In this document: positions 1 through 5,752 of the stretch, piece by piece
Layout of the letters: each line of letters starts with the position of its first letter
Position numbering within the stretch: position 1 is the first letter of the stretch
Assembly (NCBI GenBank): GCA_021820825.1
Contig: JAKADD010000127.1
Location: 1 to 7,208 of the forward strand
Source of the DNA: Bacillota bacterium
GTDB lineage: Bacteria > Bacillota > Bacilli > Alicyclobacillales > SLC66
Length of the DNA: 7,208 nucleotides
Direction: 5' to 3'
Translations under genes and position numbers: made by a program
Notes under the pieces: model-generated
Seen by the model: the letters and a program-made list of their open reading frames with translations, nothing else
Told to the model about the DNA's origin: nothing
The model's database searches: none

Positions 1-1
1 C

Positions 2-103
2 GTTGTACAGTTGCCGGGCCGCTTCAAAACGTGCGTCCACTTTCTTTTCTTGCCGCCTCGTCACCCGAAGCGGAATCTCGCACGTGAACGAAGGCGTCTT
101 CAC
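2..103 (-). CDS. tnpB: TnpB (IS605 OrfB-like RNA-guided nuclease), N-terminal 34 residues only
   Basis: A GTG at 103-101 opens a frame that stays open to the window edge. It begins VKTPSFTCEIPLRVT and ends with EAARQLYN, which resembles the N terminus of one branch of IS605/IS1341 OrfB proteins. TnpB proteins are RNA-guided DNA endonucleases with a RuvC-like domain, and they promote retention of their element. The catalytic domain lies beyond the window, so activity cannot be judged. The start follows the tnpA stop codon by 7 bases and has no clear Shine-Dalgarno site, so translation may be coupled to tnpA. The family call rests on 34 residues and on its position behind tnpA. The start codon is a best guess. 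Confidence 0.72.
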   Translation of the reverse strand, partial: MKTPSFTCEIPLRVTRRQEKKVDARFEAARQLYN

Positions 104-110
104 GCGGCGG

Positions 111-326
111 CTAGACGTTTTTCTGATTCTCGATGTATTGCTTGATAACCGCAAAGGGTGCACCTCCCACTGTGGAGACAAAGCAGGAATTCGTCCAGAG
201 CGTGGGCAAACGGCTCTTGAGCCGCGCGTCGGCGCCATTGATCAGGACTTTGCGCCGATATTTCGGGCGCCAGACGACGTGGTATTGGCATGAGTAGACG
301 ACGTTGTGATTCGATTTGTAGTTCAT
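111..326 (-). pseudogene. tnpA: Internally deleted IS200-type Y1 transposase TnpA
   Basis: This 71-residue frame joins the two ends of an IS200/IS605 TnpA. The N terminus (MNYKSNHNVVYSCQYHVVW, then RPKYRRKVL, residues 1-28) and the C terminus (FVSTVGG, then VIKQYIENQ, residues 49-68) are typical of the family. Full-length relatives have about 130-140 residues. The missing middle, some 60-65 residues, contains the metal-binding HxH pair of the HUH motif. The catalytic tyrosine is retained as Tyr64 in a YxxxQ motif. The join falls near residues 35-38, in frame. Without the HUH pair the protein should not cleave DNA, so I call it a pseudogene, although a short protein could still be made. No good ribosome binding site precedes the ATG, and a hairpin (332-358) sits 5 bases upstream of it. 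Confidence 0.8.
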
Positions 327-331
327 GAAAC

Positions 332-358
332 CAGTATACCATACAATTTTGTATACTG
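332..358 (-). promoter_or_regulatory. Palindromic promoter or leader hairpin before tnpA
   Basis: Arms CAGTATAC (332-339) and GTATACTG (351-358) pair perfectly across 11 bases. A nested alternative pairs ATACAA (341-346) with TTGTAT (349-354). On the minus strand the region contains TATACT, a plausible -10 box, but no convincing -35 at 17 bases. The hairpin lies just ahead of the tnpA ATG (326), where a ribosome would load, which fits the low TnpA expression known for IS200. Whether it acts in DNA or RNA is not decidable here. Confidence 0.4.
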
Positions 359-402
359 TGTGGACGGCGCGAAAGAACAGAGATCAAGGGCACGCCTTAT
401 AT

Positions 403-423
403 CCCCATGGATGAATCCAGGGG
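403..423 (-). repeat. IS608-like left-end hairpin (TnpA recognition site)
   Basis: On the minus strand CCCC pairs with GGGG at the foot. TGGA pairs with TCCA above it, the loop is TTCA, and one unpaired T sits in the 3' arm next to the foot. This plan, including the positions of the unpaired T and a loop T, matches the IS608 hairpin bound by TnpA as I recall it. Directly 5' lies AAAG (427-424), identical to the IS608 left guide. The hairpin begins 17 bases inside the predicted cleavage site. Confidence 0.82.
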
Positions 424-440
424 CTTTACGGCGCTTTCAG

Positions 441-444
441 GTAA
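441..444 (-). other. TTAC insertion target / left cleavage site of the IS element
   Basis: TTAC reads 5' to 3' on the minus strand immediately before the predicted first base of the element (440). IS608 inserts 3' of TTAC and cleaves there again when excising. The call rests on the combined fit of TTAC, AAAG guide and hairpin. TTAC alone would be meaningless. Confidence 0.7.
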
Positions 445-494
445 CAAACACACCACGCTGCTCTGGCAACCTTGAGCAGCGTGGTGTGTTTGTT
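443..494 (-). terminator. Perfect 21-bp inverted repeat, probable bidirectional terminator
   Basis: The arms 443-463 and 474-494 are exact reverse complements around a 10-base loop (464-473, TGGCAACCTT). The GC-rich core (CCACGCTGCTC and complement) is followed on either strand by a T-rich tract (GTGTTTGTT) that is itself part of the stem. It lies about 80 bases past the stop codon of the DUF4855 gene, so it probably ends that transcript. It could also stop transcription coming from the other side. The stem is unusually long and perfect for an intrinsic terminator. Confidence 0.68.
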
Positions 495-499
495 GTCGA

Positions 500-549
500 T
501 TCCGGCCGGCGCTTTCCGGGCAGCGACGACTGGAAAGCGTCAGCCGGAA
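500..549. repeat. Composite inverted repeat in the 3' region of the DUF4855 gene
   Basis: An inner stem pairs CGCTTTCC (510-517) with GGAAAGCG (532-539). An outer stem pairs TTCCGGC (500-506) with GCCGGAA (543-549). A 3x3 internal loop separates them and 14 bases form the apex. There is no T-tract, so it is unlikely to be a terminator alone. On the minus strand it lies between the stop codon (577) and the 21-bp hairpin. It may protect the mRNA 3' end or be a dispersed palindromic repeat. Confidence 0.5.
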
Positions 550-576
550 AACAGAAAAGGCTGGCAGGCGTTCGCT

Positions 577-2256
577 TCAGTTGGGTTTGTAGGTGGTGTA
601 CGTGAATTGGCCCAGAATGAAATCGTACGTGTCTGTATAGATGCTGCGCACAGCCGGATCGGTGCTGTACGCAGCATCGTAAAGCACTTGTGATCCAGCA
701 TAGAAGGCATGCGCGGACTGTGCTTCCACGCCCGATAGATAGTCGGCCGTCAACTGGTTGAAATAGCGGTTTTGGTACGTCGTTGACTGCAGGATCTGCG
801 GCCCGAGTTCCACTTCCATGCCGAGCCCGTTTTGCATGGCGATGCTGGAAGCTTCTGTGACGCGACTGACGGGTAAACTCGGCTGCTCATAATAGTTGGA
901 CTGGATAAACACGCTGTCGAATCCCAACTCATTCCACGAAATCATTCCAGGCGCGCCAAACGTCGGGATCCAGATCAGCGGCAGGTGCGCGCCGTGAGCC
1001 AGCGATACGGCGTTCTGGATCAAATTCGTCTCGTACGGCGTCGAATAATTGACCGCTTCACTGTCCCAGTACAAACCAGTCAGTTTCAGATTTGTAAAAT
1101 GGGCCGCCTGCCACTTGGCCAGGAGAGTCTGCACATACCAGTTGATGGCGGCCAGGCGATTCTGATAGGCGGTCATATCGCCGACTGCGCCGCTGCTAAA
1201 CGACAGATTCTGGCTGCCGTTCGGCAATGTTCCAAAATTCGTGATGCCGGGATTGGGGTACGGAATGGTCAAAACGACATTGACCGTCGGTTCCGTGACG
1301 CCTATCTGCTTGAATCCCGCAGCTGCATTGGCCACTGTCTGATTGAGCGCTGACAACTGTTCATTCGGGGCAAAGAGCGACGTGAGATACTGATTCCAGG
1401 AGCCCGCTGTCTTAAGCAGGCTTCCATAGGGCAGAAACAGAAAACTGTCGAACATCTTGCCCTCGATTTGCCCGTTTTGGCTGACGTACGCCACCATGGG
1501 TAAAAATTGTTGCGGCGTCCATGTGCCTTCCGCCCCGTTTGCTCCGCTGTAAACCAGAAGCATATTGCTCGCTCCCCCGGCGGAGGCGGATTTTGGCGGC
1601 AGATATCCCTGAATTCCGCCGTTCGCAGTCACCGCAGGCAGTTGGGTGAGACTTTGCCGCTGCCACGGCGATCCGATGATCCGCAAATTGCGCGCCAACG
1701 CCCACACGTCAACAGGGAACTGGACACGCACATATTGGGCCGCTGTCTGATTAAGACTGATCGAGTAGGTCTGCAGGAGCTTGCCGCCGTAATAAGGCGA
1801 GATCGTAGAGCGGACTTTGCCTGCTTCATACCAGTGTTGCCCATCTTGCGAGACCTCAAAATTGACGTAGGAAGGGAAGAGGATACTGTCCGGAGTAAAT
1901 GCCATAAATTGCAGCGAGATGCTGGACAACTGGGCGGGCTGATTCAATTTCACTGTAATAATGCGCCCGGCTTGGCGTAAAAAACCTGTCCAGGTCATGC
2001 TGTTGGCGACAATCCCGCCCGTTGGGCCGGGGTATGCCTTGATTTCTTCAGCATGAAAGAGTGGGTCTGTCGGGTCGACGCTGCTTGTTGTGACGGTGCT
2101 GTTCTGAGCGAGGTTAAATGTTGTATTGAGCGGGAATGACGGTGTGACATCAGCCATGGCGGGTTGTCCGGTCCAGCATAAGCCGAGCGTTAGAATGACG
2201 GCAGCGCTGGTGGGCGCGATCCAGGAAAGCCATCTGGCGTGTCTTCGCGAACTCAT
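577..2256 (-). CDS. Secreted discoidin-like / DUF4855 domain protein
   Basis: This 559-residue protein starts with a Sec signal peptide: basic RRHAR, a hydrophobic stretch at about 12-30, and likely cleavage after AMA (residue 35). Residues about 45-195 look like an F5/8 type C (discoidin) beta-sandwich, a fold that often binds carbohydrate. Residues about 230-555 match DUF4855, recognised by LLVYSGANG, then TWTPQQFLPMVAYV, and DSFLFLP. DUF4855 has no established activity that I know of. Conserved-looking acids in GLYWDSE (Asp398, Glu400) and MEVELGP (Glu481, Glu483), with alternating strand-like and helical stretches, suggest a TIM-barrel glycosidase, but that is inference. The start is supported by AAAGGA (2272-2267), 10 bases before the ATG. 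No membrane anchor or SLH domain is visible, so it is probably released or bound through the discoidin domain. It is transcribed alone, divergently from the aspartokinase gene. Confidence 0.85.
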   Translation of the reverse strand: MSSRRHARWLSWIAPTSAAVILTLGLCWTGQPAMADVTPSFPLNTTFNLAQNSTVTTSSVDPTDPLFHAEEIKAYPGPTGGIVANSMTWTGFLRQAGRIITVKLNQPAQLSSISLQFMAFTPDSILFPSYVNFEVSQDGQHWYEAGKVRSTISPYYGGKLLQTYSISLNQTAAQYVRVQFPVDVWALARNLRIIGSPWQRQSLTQLPAVTANGGIQGYLPPKSASAGGASNMLLVYSGANGAEGTWTPQQFLPMVAYVSQNGQIEGKMFDSFLFLPYGSLLKTAGSWNQYLTSLFAPNEQLSALNQTVANAAAGFKQIGVTEPTVNVVLTIPYPNPGITNFGTLPNGSQNLSFSSGAVGDMTAYQNRLAAINWYVQTLLAKWQAAHFTNLKLTGLYWDSEAVNYSTPYETNLIQNAVSLAHGAHLPLIWIPTFGAPGMISWNELGFDSVFIQSNYYEQPSLPVSRVTEASSIAMQNGLGMEVELGPQILQSTTYQNRYFNQLTADYLSGVEAQSAHAFYAGSQVLYDAAYSTDPAVRSIYTDTYDFILGQFTYTTYKPN

Positions 2257-2391
2257 CGTATGTCCGTCCTTTCAAACGACCCACGTTCTGTGCGCAGGCA
2301 GTTCTGATGTGGAATTTGTACTGTCGCATAGTCTGTGATCAGCGACAACCTCTCTATTGTACCGAAACTGCAGACAAAAGTCGCCAGCCTC

Positions 2392-2420
2392 TTAGCATTC
2401 GCTACAAATTGTGCTAGGAT
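2392..2420 (+). promoter_or_regulatory. Candidate sigma-A promoter of lysC
   Basis: TTAGCA (2392-2397) stands 17 bases before TAGGAT (2415-2420), which is preceded by an extended -10 TG (2412-2413). Four of six bases match each consensus box. Transcription would begin near 2427, giving a leader of about 40 bases, too short for a riboswitch. Confidence 0.45.
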
Positions 2421-2454
2421 ACGATGCATAACTACACGTTTTGTATTGAGAGGC

Positions 2455-2459
2455 AGGAG
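2455..2459 (+). promoter_or_regulatory. Ribosome binding site that fixes the lysC start
   Basis: AGGAG lies 7 bases before the ATG at 2467, an ideal spacing. It decides against the in-frame upstream ATG at 2335, which lies before the promoter and has no such site. Confidence 0.75.
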
Positions 2460-2466
2460 TGGAATT

Positions 2467-3678
2467 ATGTCTTTGCTTGTCATGAAATTCGGTGGAACCT
2501 CCGTCGGCTCTCCGGAACGAATCCGCGCTGTCGCAGCTCGCGTGGCGCGCGCAGTTGCGGCTGGACATCAGTGCGCCGTGATCGTCTCTGCCATGGGGCG
2601 CACGACGGATGAGCTGGTTGGACTGGCGGCGCAAATTACCCAGCAACCTGATCGCAGAGAGATGGACGCGCTGCTGGCGACGGGGGAACAGATCTCCACC
2701 GCGCTCGTCGCGATGGCGTTGCACGAAACGGGTGTGAAAGCAGCCTCTTTTACGGGGTGGCAGGCCGGAATTCAGACTGAGCCGCTGCATGGGGCGGCGC
2801 GTATCGAAGCGATCGACGCGAGTGCTCTTGTAAACAGTCTACACCAAAATGTGGTGCCTGTGATAGCCGGCTTTCAGGGAATTGCGCAGGGTGGGGTCAC
2901 AACTCTGGGACGGGGCGGCTCGGATACCACCGCCGTCGCCGTCGCGGCTGCCCTGCGCGCCGATCGCTGTGAAATCTACACCGATGTCAGCGGAGTCTAT
3001 ACAGCTGATCCAAGACTCGTAAAAAATGCCAGAAAACTCATGGAAATCAGCTATGAAGAGATGCTCGAACTCGCCAATCTCGGTTCCCAGGTGCTGCATC
3101 CACGGGCTGTTGAAACCGCGAAACGAAACGGCGTCGCCCTGGTAGTTCGATCGAGTTTTTCAGATGAAGAGGGAACGGTGATCACAGATATGGAGACAAT
3201 GGAACGTTTGCGTGTTGTTACGGGAGTGGCGTGCGAGAAAGAGGTGGCGCGTGTCGCGCTGCTTGGCATGACCGTTTCGCACCACCACCTGGCTGACATC
3301 TTCTCGGCTCTGGCACAGTCAGCGGTCAATGTCGACGTGATCGTACAGAGCGTGGTGAAAACCGGTGAGACGGACGTTTCGTTTACCGTTTCAGAGAATG
3401 ATCTGGCGCAGGCGGTCGCTATTTGCGAAGCGTTTGCGACGCGTCTTGGATGTCAGGAAGTAAAGCAGGAAACGGGACTTTCGAAAATTTCCATCGTCGG
3501 AGCAGGCATGGTCAGCAATCCAGGCGTCGCAGCCCATATGTTTCAGGCGCTTGCGACAGCCCGTGCGGATATCAAAATGGTCAGCACTTCAGAGATCAAG
3601 GTGTCCTGCATCATCGCGGCAGACAGTCTTGACGCAGCCGTGCAAAGCGTGCACGACGCCTTCAGTCTGGCGGAGTAA
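2467..3678 (+). CDS. lysC: Aspartokinase (monofunctional, two ACT domains)
   Basis: The enzyme phosphorylates L-aspartate with ATP to give aspartyl-4-phosphate. This is the first step towards lysine, diaminopimelate, threonine and methionine, in the cytoplasm. The 403-residue protein has the signature KFGGTSVGS (residues 7-15), GEQIST (73-78), GRGGSDTT (148-155) and YTDVSGVYTADPR (171-183), so the kinase domain looks intact. ACT domains occupy about 260-330 and 338-403, and STSEIKVS (373-380) is the conserved effector-binding segment. Length and layout match lysine-sensitive LysC of Bacillus (about 408 residues) rather than a fusion with homoserine dehydrogenase. No other pathway gene is adjacent, so the isozyme (LysC, DapG or ThrD type) is uncertain. 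Inhibition by lysine, alone or with threonine, is expected from the family. An internal start at Met242 or nearby could give a separate regulatory subunit, as in B. subtilis. The gene ends inside the convergent GH18 gene. Confidence 0.95.
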   Translation: MSLLVMKFGGTSVGSPERIRAVAARVARAVAAGHQCAVIVSAMGRTTDELVGLAAQITQQPDRREMDALLATGEQISTALVAMALHETGVKAASFTGWQAGIQTEPLHGAARIEAIDASALVNSLHQNVVPVIAGFQGIAQGGVTTLGRGGSDTTAVAVAAALRADRCEIYTDVSGVYTADPRLVKNARKLMEISYEEMLELANLGSQVLHPRAVETAKRNGVALVVRSSFSDEEGTVITDMETMERLRVVTGVACEKEVARVALLGMTVSHHHLADIFSALAQSAVNVDVIVQSVVKTGETDVSFTVSENDLAQAVAICEAFATRLGCQEVKQETGLSKISIVGAGMVSNPGVAAHMFQALATARADIKMVSTSEIKVSCIIAADSLDAAVQSVHDAFSLAE

Positions 3679-5752
3679 GGCCAGGGAACACGGATTGCAG
3701 CGCTGACCAGAAATGGGGATCTTCTGAGCCAAGATGCCAGACCGCCAGACCGTGCAGACCGAAGCGCTGGACGAGACGGGCGACGGCGGCGATGCTCCGG
3801 CTGTTTTCAAACCATACCGTGTGCAGCGTTCCTGTTTTGCTGTGGTAGGAGAATGTGGCGCTGTAAGAAGACGGGTTCAGCGTGACGCGCGCGCCGTGCG
3901 TTTGCGCCAGGGCGTCGGCCTGCGCCATGCTGATCTCCTGTGCGCCGCCGCCGGACCAGTTATAACCATAATCCGCGGCGCCAAGGAGGATCTTGTCCGC
4001 AGGCATCTGCTGCAGCGCGTACTGGACGACCCGCTGGTCATTGGACAGAGTCGCGATGGGGCCTGGTCCACTGTTTGGCGTGTGTTCGTCGTAGGTGATC
4101 AGCATGACCAAGTCCGCCTGCTTTGCGAGTGTAGCGTAGTCGTACGGGCTCTGTCCGCCAGTGCTCATAACGCGTTCTGGCAGACAGACCATGGTGAGGG
4201 CGCCTTCAGCCTGCAGCGCCTTGTGCAGTTGGCCCATGAAGGTTGTGTACACCTGGCGATCCTTTGGCCAAATATTTTCGAAATCGACAGTGACGCCTGC
4301 AAGACCTTCGGCGGCGACGATGCGGGCCACTTCGTTCACAAGGCCGCTGCGGGCTGCCGTGTTGGCGAGCAGTTGATCCACGATCTGTGGATTGGGCTGA
4401 TTTGTCGCGTTGTTGTAATTGGCAAGAACGAGAAATGGGCGCATCCCGCTTTCCTGCGTCAGCTTGAGTTCAGCGACGGTCGCAGCGCCTGCGGACAGGG
4501 CGGTGAGCAGGTACTGTGTGTGATCGATGGCTTCTCTGGTGCGCGCGGATCCACTGGGGAAATCGGCGATGAACGGATAAGCGGTGAAGCCGACAGCGGA
4601 GATGTTGGCCCTGTTCGCTGTCAGTTCCGCGTCCTGCACGGTCAGCGCGGGTGAACTTGTGCTAAAGAAATAGATAAAAGGGCGCGAAACTGGCGCCGGT
4701 GCGGGCGGCGTCAACCACTGCGCCGGCAGCGGTGGTTTCGCCATGACGCTGTTGGCGTGTGCGATCAGTGCTCCATACGCGGCTCTTGTCATCGGAGCGT
4801 TCGGAGCGAAGATCCCCGGAGCCACTGTGCCCATGATTTTCATCGCCAGCATGCTGTTGATGTACATGGAGTCGTCCACAGACACACCCGTCAGATCAGT
4901 CAGGGCAAACGGTCGAATATAGTCGAATTGATTGATTCCATAGAGACGGGCGAGCAACAGGGCAATCCAGAGCCGGGGCGCGGGGGCAGTAAAAGACGGG
5001 ATTGACAGGCCCTTCAGATCGCCGTGCGCCGCGGCAAACCAGACGTAAGGGGCAACTGCGGCGATGGGGGCCTGTCCGTCCGCGGCGCGCACGGGCACTG
5101 CTTTGGCGGCGAGTATATTGCTATGGTACGACAGGGCAATCGCGATGGCGTCCTCATAACTCACGGCGGCGGCGGGGTCCAGGGTGGTGTCGACCGCGTC
5201 TGGAGGCAACTGGGTGAGCAAGCGCTCTGCGAGTGTACGCAAGGGCGAACCATCTGCCAGGCGCAGGAGAATCGTGCGGGCCAAGCTAAATTGACGGACG
5301 CTGCTGTCCGCGTAACAGTTTGCCAGGCCCCATTCTCCGTATGGGTTATGCGGGGCCAGCGTCAGCTGGTTTCGAAACGCTGCTTCTGCGGCGCGAAAAT
5401 TTCGCCGCATATAATACCCCCAGCCAATGATGTTCCACACAGTGTCATCCTGCGGGTTCAATCGCAGCGCACGCATGAGCAGTGGCAGGGCGGCTTGAAA
5501 ATTGCTGCCAGCCAGCAGCGCTCCCGCTGCATATACGGGAGGTTCCCAGGCGGGGGCGAGTTTCGCGGCGCGCTCAAAATCTTTTAGCGCCACAGCTGGG
5601 TTGGTGGATTTGGCCGCCAGGCCAGCCTGATAGAGGGCGACTGCCTGCGCAGACACTGCAGCCGCCTGCGCGAGTGAAACTGACCGGCCGGGCGCGACGG
5701 TTGCGCACAGCACAGCAATGATCATGATCGGCAACACAGGCATGCGTTTCAT
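3662..5752 (-). CDS. Secreted TPR / SLH-like / GH18 (YaaH-type) protein
   Basis: The 696-residue protein opens with a signal peptide (MKR, then a hydrophobic run to about residue 21, cleavage near 28-34). Cys16 lacks a lipobox. Residues 36-170 form three to four tetratricopeptide repeats (for example VWNIIGWGYYMRRNFRAAEAA from 105, one residue per position). Residues about 195-335 resemble two or more degenerate S-layer homology repeats; FAPNAPMTRAAY (315-326) is the clearest part. A proline-rich linker (about 340-357) leads to a GH18 domain (about 358-690). Its catalytic motif is GVTVDFEN, with Asp490 and Glu492 the likely proton-transfer pair. LITYDEH (551-557) and GLAVWHLGSEDPHFW (668-682) are typical of YaaH-like GH18 proteins. 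The likely role is binding to the cell wall and cleaving or recognising an N-acetylglucosamine glycan, such as peptidoglycan; the substrate is inferred. The reading frame continues 183 codons upstream, but the signal peptide and divergent amidase gene place the start here. Confidence 0.87.
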   Translation of the reverse strand: MKRMPVLPIMIIAVLCATVAPGRSVSLAQAAAVSAQAVALYQAGLAAKSTNPAVALKDFERAAKLAPAWEPPVYAAGALLAGSNFQAALPLLMRALRLNPQDDTVWNIIGWGYYMRRNFRAAEAAFRNQLTLAPHNPYGEWGLANCYADSSVRQFSLARTILLRLADGSPLRTLAERLLTQLPPDAVDTTLDPAAAVSYEDAIAIALSYHSNILAAKAVPVRAADGQAPIAAVAPYVWFAAAHGDLKGLSIPSFTAPAPRLWIALLLARLYGINQFDYIRPFALTDLTGVSVDDSMYINSMLAMKIMGTVAPGIFAPNAPMTRAAYGALIAHANSVMAKPPLPAQWLTPPAPAPVSRPFIYFFSTSSPALTVQDAELTANRANISAVGFTAYPFIADFPSGSARTREAIDHTQYLLTALSAGAATVAELKLTQESGMRPFLVLANYNNATNQPNPQIVDQLLANTAARSGLVNEVARIVAAEGLAGVTVDFENIWPKDRQVYTTFMGQLHKALQAEGALTMVCLPERVMSTGGQSPYDYATLAKQADLVMLITYDEHTPNSGPGPIATLSNDQRVVQYALQQMPADKILLGAADYGYNWSGGGAQEISMAQADALAQTHGARVTLNPSSYSATFSYHSKTGTLHTVWFENSRSIAAVARLVQRFGLHGLAVWHLGSEDPHFWSALQSVFPGLTPPD

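Larger units (their letters stand above)
1..440 (-). mobile_element. IS200/IS605-family element (IS608-like), left-end portion, cut by the window edge
   Basis: Read on the minus strand, the element begins just after a TTAC at 444-441. It then carries a subterminal hairpin (423-403), a tnpA remnant (326-111) and the start of tnpB (from 103), and leaves the window at position 1. This order (left end, tnpA, tnpB, same direction) is the standard IS605-group layout. Such elements move as single-stranded circles, lack terminal inverted repeats, and insert 3' of a short fixed target. The left end matches IS608 as I remember it in target, guide and hairpin plan. The right end, where the omega RNA should be encoded, lies outside the window. 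TnpA is internally deleted, so this copy probably cannot move alone. The exact tip at 440 is inferred from the IS608 model. Confidence 0.85.
2257..2466. promoter_or_regulatory. Divergent intergenic region between the DUF4855 gene and lysC
   Basis: This 210-bp region serves both genes. The plus-strand promoter is listed separately. For the minus strand, TACAAT (2361-2356) is a possible -10 but has only a poor -35, so that promoter is tentative. The Shine-Dalgarno site of the DUF4855 gene is at 2272-2267. An inverted repeat, TGTCGC (2322-2327) and GCGACA (2342-2347) with 14 bases between, could be an operator or a weak hairpin. I see no lysine riboswitch. Confidence 0.45.

Noticed and set aside
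100..393. 97-codon minus-strand frame across the IS element
   Set aside because: It overlaps the tnpA remnant in another frame, and its product resembles nothing I recognise.
443..494. The 21-bp palindrome as part of the IS element
   Set aside because: It lies outside the TTAC cleavage site, and the element already has its own hairpin at the expected distance, so it is treated as host DNA.
985..1980. Two plus-strand frames (985-1353 and 1507-1980)
   Set aside because: Both lie antisense to the DUF4855 gene and show no domain or ribosome site.
2335..2466. Longer aspartokinase starting at the ATG at 2335
   Set aside because: The extra residues precede the conserved KFGGTSV start, lie across the promoter and lack a ribosome site; the ATG at 2467 has an ideal one.
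3734..4654. 306-codon open frame on the plus strand
   Set aside because: It lies wholly antisense to the GH18 coding sequence, whose domains are clear. Its product has no recognisable motif and no ribosome site, so it is a by-product of GC-rich codon use.
5024..5587. 187-codon plus-strand frame
   Set aside because: It is antisense to the TPR and SLH-like part of the GH18 gene, with no supporting motif.
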